A DNA stretch of 64,000 nucleotides from an uncultured Coriobacteriaceae bacterium (lineage in GTDB: Bacteria > Actinomycetota > Coriobacteriia > Coriobacteriales > Coriobacteriaceae), in assembly GCA_944319885.1 (NCBI GenBank), contig CALUFC010000002.1:80987-144986 (forward strand), given 5' to 3'. The notes beneath the pieces are model-generated. The model was not told where the DNA came from, ran no database searches, and saw only the letters and a list, made by a program, of their open reading frames with translations. A program made the position numbers and the translations under genes. The number at the start of each line of letters is the position of its first letter. Position 1 is the stretch's first letter. Positions 26,170 through 34,967 of the stretch are shown piece by piece.

Positions 26170-26783
26170 TAGCGCTCACCCCCTTCTGTAGCGGCATCGT
26201 CGGTCGGAGCGTCTCCCGTCTCGGACTCGGCCTCGCGCTTGCGACGGGGGCGACGGGCATAGAGATCGGCGGTGGAGTGCGCAGGCTCCGCTTCCGGTGC
26301 AGGCTCTGCTGCCGACGCCGGTTCTGCTGCCGGTGTCGCCTCGGTGCTCGAGGAAACCTCGGGCGCGGCGTCGGATGCGCCGGCGTCGGATGCGGCAGCT
26401 TCGCTCGCGTCCGCCGCGGCAGCCGGCTCGGCATCGGCGGCAGCCTCACGCTCGGCCTTCTCGGCCGCCAGGCGTGCGCGCCGCTCGGCGAACGTCTCCT
26501 TGCGCGGCGCGGGAGCGTCGGAGCCCTCGCCCTCATCGGCGTCGGCATCGTCGCTCATCGCAGCGGCCGCCTTGGCGCTCTTGCCCGCGGCAGAGTCGTT
26601 CACCGCGGCCGACATGGGATCGATCACCTCAGACTGCACCACGGCGGTCATCTTCTGCTGCGTCTCGCGGAACTGACGCAGGGCGCGCCCCAGCGTGCGG
26701 CCGATCTGCGGCAGCTTGTCGGGGCCAAAGAGCAAGAAGCCAAAGACCACGATGATCAAAAGCTCGGTTCCACCGATGCTCAC
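26169..26783 (-). CDS. tatA: Twin-arginine translocase TatA/TatB
   Basis: 204 residues. The N-terminal helix GGTELLIIVVFGFLLFGPDKLPQIGRTLGRAL is split by the Phe-Gly-Pro hinge at about 18-20 and followed by an amphipathic helix. After about residue 60 comes a long Ala/Glu/Pro-rich low-complexity tail with a coiled-coil-like EERRARLAAEK segment. The length and tail fit TatB, but a single gene of this kind in the operon could do both TatA and TatB jobs. Confidence 0.9.
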   Translation of the reverse strand: MSIGGTELLIIVVFGFLLFGPDKLPQIGRTLGRALRQFRETQQKMTAVVQSEVIDPMSAAVNDSAAGKSAKAAAAMSDDADADEGEGSDAPAPRKETFAERRARLAAEKAEREAAADAEPAAAADASEAAASDAGASDAAPEVSSSTEATPAAEPASAAEPAPEAEPAHSTADLYARRPRRKREAESETGDAPTDDAATEGGER

Positions 26784-26887
26784 GTGAAAACCTCCAAGGT
26801 CAAACCGTATCGCGAGATACCGTATAACGAGTCAACTGGAATAGTATACCGCGCGGCGCCGCACGAGCGACAACGCGCACAAACGCG

Positions 26888-27202
26888 TTACCGGGCCGTG
26901 ATAGAAATCTCCTTGTCCACACCCAGCAACTGCGCCACGCGCATCACACCGGGCTGCGCATGCACGATCGAGAAGCGCTTGTCGTGCTCCTGCGCGTGAT
27001 GAGCGGCGCCCACGAGCACGCCCACGCCCGTGGAATCGATATAGGCGACATGCTCGAAATCGAGCTCGACGGCCTCGGTGGGCTGCTCGAGCGCCATATC
27101 GATAGCGTCACGCAGCTTCGCGGCGTTCGAGATATCCACCTCGCCGGTCACGGCAATACCGTAGACCTCGGGTGCGGGTTTGGTTGCGATCGTCAACTCC
27201 AT
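26888..27202 (-). CDS. STAS-domain anti-sigma factor antagonist
   Basis: 104 residues, one complete STAS domain, beginning at ATG 27202 with GGAG six bases upstream (a longer frame lacks a ribosome site). The phosphorylatable serine lies in YIDSTGVGVLVGA near 58. Such SpoIIAA/RsbV-type proteins release an anti-sigma factor; no kinase or sigma factor is adjacent, so the partner is unknown. It follows the TPR gene by 23 bases. Confidence 0.9.
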   Translation of the reverse strand: MELTIATKPAPEVYGIAVTGEVDISNAAKLRDAIDMALEQPTEAVELDFEHVAYIDSTGVGVLVGAAHHAQEHDKRFSIVHAQPGVMRVAQLLGVDKEISITAR

Positions 27203-27225
27203 GGGTGCTCCAATCAGGGTGTACC

Positions 27226-27906
27226 TTATGAATCTTGCAGGGCGTCCAAGCGCTCCTGCGCGTAGGATTTCACGTTGTAGGCATCGGCGTCGCCAGCAGC
27301 GTCGATGGCCGCCTCGTAGGCATTGCGGGCGTCGTCCACGCGGCCGGTCGCCTCGTAGAACATGCCGAGATTTGCCCACGCGGGCGCAAAGGAATCGGCT
27401 GAATCCGAGGTCAGCGCCTCAAGATCGGCAATCGCCGTGTCGGTGTCTCCGGTGTAGAAGCGGCAAATCGCGCGGTCCACGACAACCGCCTTCGCCTCGG
27501 GATTCGCCTCAAGATAGGTGTCGTAGTAGCCAATCGCATCGTTCAGCAGCTCGGTTGCATGCGCGCTGTCCTCGTCGTCTGCCGCATGGTTCATGGCGGC
27601 AACGCCCCAGTCGAAGTAACCGTTGGCGACATCGAGCAGCGCAGAGGGATTCGAGGGATCCGCCTCATACTGCGAGAGCAGCGAGCTCGTAGCCGTGCCG
27701 TACTGCGCGTCGATCTCCTCGAGTGCATCACCATCCGAGGCGCCGCTCTCGGTACCCACCGCAGCGGAAGCGTCGTTCGAAGCCGCCTGCGGCGCAGGCG
27801 AGAACGCACCAGAGAACACCGCCACGGCGATGCCCGCAACGATTACCAGTGCAACGATCACGATTGCCGCACGAGCGCGACCCGCTTGCTGCGAAGAAAA
27901 AGCCAT
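27226..27906 (-). CDS. Membrane-anchored TPR protein
   Basis: 226 residues: N-terminal membrane helix at about 12-33, a Ser/Ala/Asp-rich linker, then three to four tetratricopeptide repeats from about 85 on (NPSALLDVANGYFDWG, AVVVDRAICRFYTGDTDTAI, FAPAWANLGMFYEATGRVDDARNAY). The repeats would lie outside the membrane and scaffold protein-protein contacts. Preceded by a second small membrane protein gene with a 12-base gap. Confidence 0.88.
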   Translation of the reverse strand: MAFSSQQAGRARAAIVIVALVIVAGIAVAVFSGAFSPAPQAASNDASAAVGTESGASDGDALEEIDAQYGTATSSLLSQYEADPSNPSALLDVANGYFDWGVAAMNHAADDEDSAHATELLNDAIGYYDTYLEANPEAKAVVVDRAICRFYTGDTDTAIADLEALTSDSADSFAPAWANLGMFYEATGRVDDARNAYEAAIDAAGDADAYNVKSYAQERLDALQDS

Positions 27907-27918
27907 CGTGCGACCCCC

Positions 27919-28296
27919 TTATTGCGCGTCGCTTGCGCCGTCGCCCTCGGCAACGTGCGCCGTACCGTCTTCATCGACGGTGACATCGGGGTGCCCTTCG
28001 GGCAGCGCGTACGCATCTTCGCCCGCAGCGCTCTCAAGCTGCTCCTCAGATGCCGCCTTCGAGCTCTCGAGCGCGCTCAGCGTAGCAGAGGACCCCGCGA
28101 GATATCCGATCACCATACCGAGCAGCAGCGCGATCACCGCGATGGCGAGCACCATCCAAAACGGCGGCGCCTCGCGGCCGGACGCGGGCTTTGTTCCGCG
28201 CGGCTCACGGGCGCGCGCCGGCACAGCAGGCTCCTCGGCCGCACCGGACGCCTGATCCATCAGCTCCTGCTCGTCATCAAAAAACTCGTCTGCCAT
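27919..28296 (-). CDS. Small single-span membrane protein
   Basis: 125 residues from ATG 28296, with AGGAG 12 bases upstream; upstream in-frame codons belong to the shadow of the aminotransferase. An acidic N-terminus (ADEFFDDEQELMDQ), one membrane helix at about 47-68 (FWMVLAIAVIALLLGMVIGYL), and an acidic C-terminal part. Function unknown; co-transcribed with the TPR protein. Confidence 0.78.
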   Translation of the reverse strand: MADEFFDDEQELMDQASGAAEEPAVPARAREPRGTKPASGREAPPFWMVLAIAVIALLLGMVIGYLAGSSATLSALESSKAASEEQLESAAGEDAYALPEGHPDVTVDEDGTAHVAEGDGASDAQ

Positions 28297-28418
28297 AGCA
28301 GCCGCTCGCTCCTCTGTACATCGAGGCGGTGCACGCACCGCCGTGAACAACGCGGTATTCGGTCTATTGTATCTGGCACCGCGCGCCGGCTTGCCAGCAG
28401 CACGAAATACCCGCGAAT

Positions 28419-29744
28419 CTACGCCTGCGTGCGCTCCTCCTGCGCGATCTGCGCCGATACGAGCTTCGTGGCGAGCACGAGCACATCGAGCGCGGCCTCG
28501 AGCTCTTCCACGCTGGGGTAGGTCGGCGCGATACGAAGGTTGGTGTCGTTGGGGTCCTCCCCGCCCGGCCACGTGGCGCCGGCCGGCGTGAGGGTAACGC
28601 CCATCTCCTGGCAGAGCTTCCAGATGCGCTTGGCCGAGCCGCGCGGGCCGTCGAACGAGACGAAGTACCCGCCGCGCGGATGCGTCCAACGCGCGCAACC
28701 AAGCCCGCTCAGGCCCTCGGTGAGCTTGCGCTCAACCGCCTCGAAGCGCGGGCGCAAGAATGCGGCGTGCTTCTTCATATGCTCATGGACAGCGTCGATA
28801 TCGGGCAAGAAGCGCGCATGCATGAGCTGATTGAGCTTGTTCGCCGAGATGAGACCCACCTGCAGCGTGCGCGCCACCTCGTCGACGTTGGCCGGGCTGG
28901 ACCCGAAAAACGCGATGCCCGCGCCGGGGAAGGTGATCTTCGAAGTCGACGCCACGGCCAGGATGCGGTCCTCTTTGCCCACCTCGCGCGCGGCATCATG
29001 GATGTTCAGCAGCTCGTCGCCCTCATCGAACAGGTCGTGCACCACATAGGCGTTGTCCCATACGATGCGGAAATCCGGTGCCGCCTTCATCACGGCGAGG
29101 CGCCGAACCGTCTCGTCGGAGTAGGTGATGCCCGTGGGGTTGGAATACTTGGGCACGCAGAACATGCCTTTGATGGAATCGTCGGAGGCGCAGAGATACT
29201 CGACCTGATCCATGTCGGGACCCTCGTCGGTCATGCGCACCGGAATGTTCTCGATGCCCAGATCCTGCGTGAGCCCGAAGTGGCGATCGTAGCCGGGGCT
29301 CGGGCAGAGCCACTTCACGCGGGGCAGCTTGTACCAGGGAGTGTAACCGGGTACGCCCTTCTCCCAGTAGTGAATGAGCACCGACTGCATGATGTTCAGG
29401 CTCGAGGAGCCCAGCACGATGGTCTGCTCGGGCGGAACGCCCAAAAACTCGCCGGCCAGACGGCGCGCCGAGGGGATGCCATCGAAGCAGCCGTAATTCG
29501 AGCAGTCCACGCCTTCATCGAACAGATCGGAGTCGTGGTTCAAGATGTCGAGCATGGGGCGCGAGATGTCCACCTGCTGCGGGCTCGGTTTACCGCGGGC
29601 CATGTCGAGCTTCAGCTCTTTTGCCTTAACCTCCTCGACCTCGCACTCGAGTTCCTCGATGCAGTGCGCGAGCTCGGTGAGGTCCATTTTCTCGTAAACG
29701 TTCTTCGTAAGTTCGGCTTCAACCTTCTCGTAGTTTGTCAGCAT
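28419..29744 (-). CDS. Class I PLP-dependent aminotransferase (MocR-like aspartate type)
   Basis: 441 residues from ATG 29744, seven bases after AGGAGGG. PLP lysine in STSKITFPGAG (near 255-265); DNAYVVHDL carries the Asp/Tyr cofactor ligands, and NPTGITYSDETV and APTYPS fit the fold. The N-terminal region MDLTELAHCIEELECEVEEVKAKEL and LDMARGKPSPQQVD match the aminotransferase subgroup annotated as aspartate aminotransferase type Ic. Substrate best guess aspartate/2-oxoglutarate. Monocistronic. Confidence 0.9.
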   Translation of the reverse strand: MLTNYEKVEAELTKNVYEKMDLTELAHCIEELECEVEEVKAKELKLDMARGKPSPQQVDISRPMLDILNHDSDLFDEGVDCSNYGCFDGIPSARRLAGEFLGVPPEQTIVLGSSSLNIMQSVLIHYWEKGVPGYTPWYKLPRVKWLCPSPGYDRHFGLTQDLGIENIPVRMTDEGPDMDQVEYLCASDDSIKGMFCVPKYSNPTGITYSDETVRRLAVMKAAPDFRIVWDNAYVVHDLFDEGDELLNIHDAAREVGKEDRILAVASTSKITFPGAGIAFFGSSPANVDEVARTLQVGLISANKLNQLMHARFLPDIDAVHEHMKKHAAFLRPRFEAVERKLTEGLSGLGCARWTHPRGGYFVSFDGPRGSAKRIWKLCQEMGVTLTPAGATWPGGEDPNDTNLRIAPTYPSVEELEAALDVLVLATKLVSAQIAQEERTQA

Positions 29745-29951
29745 GCGCAAACCCTCCTACAGGAATCAATCTGTACGAGTATAGCCGCAACGAGCCGCCA
29801 TAGCGCGGTGCGCCTGCTCTGAAGGCCTCTTGTAACGATTTCCCCACGAACGAACGCAAAGCTCATCTGCTCCAGACAAGAGACACGACTCATGAAACGC
29901 ACTTGGCGCTACGCCCCGTCACCCTTGCCCGCCTTCAACCAGCAACACCCA

Positions 29952-30111
29952 GAATTGTTTTTTCAATCACGCAATGGTTTATCCCCTCAGTGCGAAGTAG
30001 CGTCGCTTTTTTGATTCATGAACCCGCTTGTTTCCTGGGCAGACGATGTCGGCATCGTCTTTATACTCAGCACGTAGCCTCTGAACCATTGAATACTTGA
30101 AAAAACAATTC
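29952..30111. repeat. 160-bp element bounded by 28-bp inverted repeats
   Basis: Left arm 29952-29979 and right arm 30084-30111 are inverted copies with 15-bp (GAATTGTTTTTTCAA) and 8-bp (CAATGGTT) identical blocks around a 5-base divergent centre. The interior is AT-rich with no gene. It resembles, in size and design but not sequence, the element at 21800-21950. Confidence 0.7.
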
Positions 30112-30183
30112 GAGCATCCCACGAACGACGCAGGCACGCCCGGGCAGCTGAGCCACATGCATGCCGCGCACGAGGCGCTCCCT

Positions 30184-30192
30184 TGCTATAAT
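30184..30192 (+). promoter_or_regulatory. Extended -10 promoter of the 84-codon gene
   Basis: TGCTATAAT is a perfect extended -10 (TGN-TATAAT) and no -35 is visible, as usual for that class. Transcription would start near 30199, leaving about 30 bases before the ATG. Confidence 0.6.
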
Positions 30193-30230
30193 GCCGGCAC
30201 GAAGACTCGCGCCCGTTTAGGAGGCAGCCC

Positions 30231-30485
30231 ATGGAGCTCAATGCGTTTCAGGCCGAATCGTTTGGCGACCTCCAGCGCCTGGTGGACGCCTTGTTCACAG
30301 GACGCAAGACCGTTGAGCGCCTTGACGTCGTTGTGCAGGCCGAGCTGCAGGATCTTGACGCCGACCTCATCGAGATCGTCACGCTCCTACCGCCCGGCCG
30401 CTATGAACGGCAGCGTCTCTGCGACCAGCTCAACTCCGCGCTCGCGGCACATGGCTGGGGCGGGACATACGGCACGGTAGAGTAG
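30231..30485 (+). CDS. Small protein of unknown function (84 aa)
   Basis: 84 residues with TAGGAGG seven bases before ATG 30231 and its own extended -10. Composition is that of a folded soluble alpha/beta protein (SFGDLQRLVDALFTGRKTVERLDVV, LPPGRYERQRLCDQLNSALAAHGWG). No family recognised. It is one of the few plus-strand genes and seems to be single. Confidence 0.8.
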   Translation: MELNAFQAESFGDLQRLVDALFTGRKTVERLDVVVQAELQDLDADLIEIVTLLPPGRYERQRLCDQLNSALAAHGWGGTYGTVE

Positions 30486-30515
30486 CAGCGCACCGCTGCC
30501 GCGCGCTATGGCCGC

Positions 30516-31964
30516 TTACGACCGCTTCGCCGAAGATGTCCGGCAGGCGAGATGCATATACGCGAGCCCTATGAGCGCTGCCGATACCGAGCCGGCAAGG
30601 ATCGCGGTCTTGGCTGCAAGCAATTCGGCGGGAATCTCGGTGAACGCGAGCCCCGCGATGAGGATCGACATCGTGAAGCCGATGCCGCCGAGAATGCCCA
30701 CGCCCACGATATGTCGCATGCCCACACCCGATGGCAACTCGGCGATGTGGGCCTTCACCAGCATAAACGTCATCCCTGCGATGCCGAGCGGTTTGCCCGC
30801 CAGCATGCCTGCATACACGCCGATGGCAACGGGGTCGAACACGAGTGAGAGCGGATCGACACCCACCAAACGCACCTGCGCGTTTACAAATGCGAAGATG
30901 GGCAGGATGATGAAATTCACCGGCGTCGAGATATAGTGCTCGAGGCGCTGCAGGGGTGGCGTGACGCGGTGCATAACGCGCTCCACGCCGCGTGCCGCAT
31001 GGGTAAAGTCGTGCTGTCCCAGGATATGTGCTTCGTCGTCGAAACGGTCATCGAGATCGGGAAGCTTCGACTCGAGCCATCCCACGAGCTCGGACGCGTT
31101 GATATCGGAGCGCGCAGGAATGGCGAACGCCAGGATAACGCCGGCGAGCGTGGCGTGGACGCCCGACAGGAACAAGCAGAACCACAGCACGAGACCGAGC
31201 ACCAGATACGGAGCCAACCGGAAGTGCCGGCGCGCATTGAGCGCGGCAAGCGCCGCGGTCACCAGCGCAGCCGCCGCGAGCCACGGCAGGCTCGGAGCGT
31301 GGCCGTAGAACAGCGCGATCGCGGCGATGGCGAGCAGGTCGTCGGCGATGGCGAGGGTGGAAAAGAATACCTTGAGCGCCGGAGGCACACGGCTGCCCAA
31401 CAGCGAAAGCACGCCAAGCGCGAACGCGATATCGGTTGCCATGGGGATGGCCCAGCCATAGACCGCCCCGCCGCGGTTCACGAAACCGTAGATGCACGCG
31501 GGCACCACCACGCCGCCCACGGCGGCAAGCATGGGCAGCAGCGCCTGCCGCGGCTGGCGAAGCTCGCCCACGGTCATCTCGTATTTCAGCTCGATGCCCA
31601 CAAGCAGGAAAAAGATCGCCATGAGGAAATCGTTTACGAACAGCTCCACCGACAGCGTGAAGGTCGCCGGCCCGAACGCAAGCGTGACCGGCTCCTGCAA
31701 AAACTCGTGAATAGGCTCATATACCGGCAGGTTTGCACAGATAACCGCGGCAACAGCCGCAAGAATCATCACCGCAGCCGAGATGGTGCCGTTAGATGTG
31801 ATGCACTCCCACATGCCCCGCCGCTCGAGCCGGCGGCGCTGCTGGGGCGTGATGAGCGCCGCTGGAGCCGTGACGCCGCCCAAGGGCAGCTCCGAGGCAA
31901 GCGCCTTGCGCTCAGCCACCTTCGCGGCCTTGCGTGCGATCCTGCTGTTTGGACGCTTGCTCAT
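30516..31964 (-). CDS. nhaA: Na+/H+ antiporter NhaA
   Basis: Exchanges two H+ for one Na+ across the membrane for pH and sodium homeostasis. 482 residues, about 12 membrane helices. The ion-binding double Asp lies in STLAIADDLLAI, and PMATDIAFALGVLSLLG and GIELKYEMTVGEL match NhaA. It is longer than the roughly 390-residue Escherichia coli protein, with an N-terminal basic extension (about 50 residues) and a 40-50-residue insert around LPDLDDRFDDEAHILGQHDF. Monocistronic. Confidence 0.95.
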   Translation of the reverse strand: MSKRPNSRIARKAAKVAERKALASELPLGGVTAPAALITPQQRRRLERRGMWECITSNGTISAAVMILAAVAAVICANLPVYEPIHEFLQEPVTLAFGPATFTLSVELFVNDFLMAIFFLLVGIELKYEMTVGELRQPRQALLPMLAAVGGVVVPACIYGFVNRGGAVYGWAIPMATDIAFALGVLSLLGSRVPPALKVFFSTLAIADDLLAIAAIALFYGHAPSLPWLAAAALVTAALAALNARRHFRLAPYLVLGLVLWFCLFLSGVHATLAGVILAFAIPARSDINASELVGWLESKLPDLDDRFDDEAHILGQHDFTHAARGVERVMHRVTPPLQRLEHYISTPVNFIILPIFAFVNAQVRLVGVDPLSLVFDPVAIGVYAGMLAGKPLGIAGMTFMLVKAHIAELPSGVGMRHIVGVGILGGIGFTMSILIAGLAFTEIPAELLAAKTAILAGSVSAALIGLAYMHLACRTSSAKRS

Positions 31965-32178
31965 GTCCTCGTTGCTCCTTACTCCAAAGGTTGGGTATCA
32001 CATTACTTACCAGCTGCTTTGATATGGCGTTTTACGAAGAGCGAGGCGCATGTTTGCACCTCGCCTTCTACATCCATCTTTGTATATCGTTGCATACGCA
32101 TCGCTGACTCAATAAGGGGCATCGTGCGATTCCACAACCTGCTCCAAATTCGGACTAAGAGCGCGCACCCCGGAAGCG

Positions 32179-33039
32179 TCAATTAATTGCGCAATTCAAA
32201 CTGTCACGACAGCGTTCGCGAACTTCCTCATGGCCACCTGCAACAGAACGTTCCAAAAGAAGGTTGCACACTCTATCAAAGAACGTCTCGATGGAAAGAT
32301 CGACATCATACATCCTGTCTGCCAAGCTAGAGGAAAGCTCTGCACCACTTTGTTCATCCCATGTTGCGAGAATGAGCCCAACCACATCGTATGCATCGTC
32401 CTCAGACTGCAACTTCTGCAGCATAGAAACGATACGCGATAGATTTCCCGCGTCGGAAAGAACATCTTCATGCAACAACATGACAAAACCAGTGACCGCA
32501 AGCGGATGTCGACTTTTCAGGTTCTTGACATCTCCGTATGCCTCTTCAAAGCGGTTTGTCCAGTTCTTGCCAAAAGAACCACTCATGGTCTTGGTGGAAA
32601 CGAGCAACTCAGGCCCTGAGGGCCACGTCGCCATCCCAACGTCTACCTGCTTGGAAAACGCAGCGCCTAAAACCCGCGCCTCCGAACCCGGATACGTATG
32701 AATACGTTCAAGACATGGCTTCGACGTACTCGATGGCAACCAAGATAGAAAAGACGTGATGGAAGGATCGAGCACCTGTGGAGCATCGTATCTCGGCCAT
32801 ATTGCCTCACGGTCGAATCCCGCCAGTCGGAGCTCCTCGGCTATCCAAACATCCAAGGCACCTGCTATATTCCCGGACTGCGGGTTGCACCCCTCGCGTG
32901 CAGCAACGTCGAGCAGGAGCTCCAAAACATCCCGCTCGGGCGTTGCCACGCCCCTACGCCAGAAAGCGCGCCCATCAGCACGCATGGTTTTATATGCTTC
33001 AATTGCGGCGACAAGCTTGAGGTATACATCCTTCTTCAT
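32179..33039 (-). CDS. Probable type II restriction endonuclease
   Basis: 286 residues from ATG 33039, which overlaps the stop of the methyltransferase (ATGA) and has AGGAGG. No family can be named with certainty. The segment KQVDVGMATW...ELLVSTKTM (about 135-157) fits a PD-(D/E)xK-like core (Asp, then a strand ending Ser-Thr-Lys), followed by HPLAVTGFVMLLHED. Tight coupling to an N6-adenine methyltransferase makes a restriction enzyme the best reading. Base composition is AT-richer than the flanks, so it is probably acquired. Confidence 0.75.
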   Translation of the reverse strand: MKKDVYLKLVAAIEAYKTMRADGRAFWRRGVATPERDVLELLLDVAAREGCNPQSGNIAGALDVWIAEELRLAGFDREAIWPRYDAPQVLDPSITSFLSWLPSSTSKPCLERIHTYPGSEARVLGAAFSKQVDVGMATWPSGPELLVSTKTMSGSFGKNWTNRFEEAYGDVKNLKSRHPLAVTGFVMLLHEDVLSDAGNLSRIVSMLQKLQSEDDAYDVVGLILATWDEQSGAELSSSLADRMYDVDLSIETFFDRVCNLLLERSVAGGHEEVRERCRDSLNCAIN

Positions 33040-34700
33040 GATTTTGCCTCCTTGGCTCGCCGCTGCCTCCGCAATCTCATCTGGTCGCTTGCGCACCTCA
33101 TCGTATCAATCTCTTCATCTTCGAGAATGCCCTTCCACAGCGCAGCGTCTACGCAACCAGAAATACTGCTGAAGCGCCTCTCCTCATAGAAACCGTCGAT
33201 ACGATCTCGCAGGGCCATGAGCTGATCATATCTGTCTACGAGATGATCAAAGGAGGGAACGAGCCATCGCTTCGCTTCTCGAGGCTCGAGTTTCAGAACG
33301 CCCCCGCCGTAGCTCCGACCAGACAACTCTGCAGAAAAAAGCGATACCGATGAAAACGCTGCCATCGGCAGCACGCACTTACCAACATCTCTCATGTCTT
33401 CGTTGAATACGAGCCCATGAACCGAATTGACGCATGTGACATTGGCGTCATTCGCGCAGATGTTAGGACCATGAGCATTCATATAAGTAACGAAGGCATC
33501 GGGCGTCGCCGTTACAGGAACGCGCCACCAAGGAGACCGCTTTCGACATTTGTATCGAGCCGATACCCCGCGCTGCTCTCCCGTTTGGATATATTGGCAT
33601 GCAGCAGGTGATGGATTGACCGGCCAAAACAGCCTTGTCTTCATTCCACACCCATCGAGTTCGAGCCAATCATCTCGATTGAACGTCACCTTGCGTAAAT
33701 GGTTCGAGCCGGGAGGACATGCGGCAATCCAATCCCCGTCAACGAGACCCAGCTCTTCAACTTCGTGCTTCGATAAAACAAAGAAGCTGTTGCAACCGGT
33801 TACCGATCCGAGAGAAAGCCTTCCCCATTCCTTAAGTTCAACCAAGTAACCATCTTCAATGAGGCGCTGAACGATTGTAAGGGAGGTGTCAGGTGCAAGC
33901 ACATTGGTCCAGCGTTCCCCGTTGGAAGCAGGCTTCCTCTCTTGAGGGGCAGAACGGTATGCAGAGTCAAGATCCTTGCACTGATACCACGAAATAGAAT
34001 CGGAAACGCCCGACTGGAACCCGTAGGCAAACAATAAAACGACTTCTTCTTGAACCTCTGGGAATATCCGCTCCTCGAAGGTAAATAGCTCTATGCGAGA
34101 AAACCTATTCAGCAGAAACGAGCGAATCGAAGCAGCATAGTTTACCGTGAGCAGTTCTGCAGGCAGAACCATCCCGATGCGTCCGCCCACAGATAGGAAC
34201 TCACATGAATGCAGCAAGAAGGGAACCCAAAGTGATGACAGGAGGCTCAGTTTTATACCGCTTCGCTCAGCAATACGCCGAATCTCACGCTGCGAGGCCT
34301 CGTCGATGACCTGAAAACGAACATAGGGAGGATTTCCCACAATCACGTCAAAAGAGCAATTCGCCTGATATTGCAGAAAATCCCCAACCGTGATCTGGCA
34401 GGCAAATCCGTGCTTCCTCAACCGATCCACAGCAGCTTTTGCGCTCGGCGCATGCAGCTCACACCCGTGAACATGATCGCGCACATCCTGTTCGGTGGCA
34501 CCCAGCTCACGTAATCGTCTGCAAGAAGCCAGCAGAAATTCCGCCTCGCCGCATGAAGGCTCAAAAACCCGGTTGCTCTTTTCAGAGATAAGCCTGCTGG
34601 AAATAAAATCCGCAAGCTTTGATGGCGTAAAAAACGCTCCGCGCCGCTTTCTTCTTTCTGGGGCATCCTGCCGCTCAGTTAATACCGATCCATAAGCCAT
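33036..34700 (-). CDS. Type II DNA N6-adenine methyltransferase
   Basis: 554 residues. SAM-binding motif region FEPSCGEAEFLLASC (motif I) near 47-60, GCELHAPSAKAAVDRL, and the catalytic IVGNPPYVRF (motif IV, NPPY) near 119-128; the N-terminal RRKRRGAFFTPSKLADFIS is the motif X form seen in gamma-class, TaqI/Eco57I-like enzymes. The C-terminal half (about 280-540) is the target-recognition part. ATG 34700 has AAGGAGGTGA. Protects host DNA from the downstream endonuclease. Confidence 0.92.
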   Translation of the reverse strand: MAYGSVLTERQDAPERRKRRGAFFTPSKLADFISSRLISEKSNRVFEPSCGEAEFLLASCRRLRELGATEQDVRDHVHGCELHAPSAKAAVDRLRKHGFACQITVGDFLQYQANCSFDVIVGNPPYVRFQVIDEASQREIRRIAERSGIKLSLLSSLWVPFLLHSCEFLSVGGRIGMVLPAELLTVNYAASIRSFLLNRFSRIELFTFEERIFPEVQEEVVLLFAYGFQSGVSDSISWYQCKDLDSAYRSAPQERKPASNGERWTNVLAPDTSLTIVQRLIEDGYLVELKEWGRLSLGSVTGCNSFFVLSKHEVEELGLVDGDWIAACPPGSNHLRKVTFNRDDWLELDGCGMKTRLFWPVNPSPAACQYIQTGEQRGVSARYKCRKRSPWWRVPVTATPDAFVTYMNAHGPNICANDANVTCVNSVHGLVFNEDMRDVGKCVLPMAAFSSVSLFSAELSGRSYGGGVLKLEPREAKRWLVPSFDHLVDRYDQLMALRDRIDGFYEERRFSSISGCVDAALWKGILEDEEIDTMRCASDQMRLRRQRRAKEAKS

Positions 34701-34765
34701 GCGTCACCTCCTTGTACGCATTGACTATATCAATTTGTGCGGACATCAGCGATCTATCAACATCA

Positions 34766-34794
34766 ATAATACAAACATATGTTCGTTTATTCAA
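34766..34794 (-). promoter_or_regulatory. Promoter of the restriction-modification operon with LexA-like operator
   Basis: On the minus strand TTGAAT (34789-34794) and TATTAT (34766-34771) are 17 bases apart. The spacer contains CGAACATATGTTTG (34772-34785), a near-perfect match to the Gram-positive/actinobacterial LexA box CGAAC-N4-GTTCG. A repressor bound there would block RNA polymerase. Start predicted about 58 bases before the methyltransferase ATG. Confidence 0.6.
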
Positions 34795-34810
34795 GAGCAA
34801 TTCACGCTGC

Positions 34811-34853
34811 GGAAAGATCAGGGTCGACGCGATTGCAGCATCGACCCTGATCT
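34811..34853 (-). terminator. Hairpin ending the pilus-chaperone operon
   Basis: A perfect 13-bp inverted repeat AGATCAGGGTCGA/TCGACCCTGATCT (34815-34827, 34841-34853) with a 13-base loop, 115 bases after the J-protein stop, followed on the minus strand by TTTCC. It separates the pilus operon from the restriction-modification promoter. Confidence 0.5.
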
Positions 34854-34967
34854 GTGCAAACCGAAAAATGCGCACGAAGCGAACGCTACTTGGATACAGA
34901 GGGAATCCACAGGTCGCGTACGAGTGCGTGGGCAGGAGGCGCCGCGTAGCATCAGAGGCGAGCGAAT

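Larger units (their letters stand above)
29745..30230. other. Divergent intergenic region between aminotransferase and 84-codon gene
   Basis: 486 bases with no convincing gene. It holds a 160-bp inverted-repeat element (29952-30111), inside it a short hairpin AGACGATG/CATCGTCT (around 30041-30060), and the promoter of the 84-codon gene at the right end. Confidence 0.55.

Noticed and set aside
32179..34700. Prophage or integrative element carrying the restriction-modification genes
   Set aside because: No integrase, transposase, phage gene or attachment repeats were seen around it.
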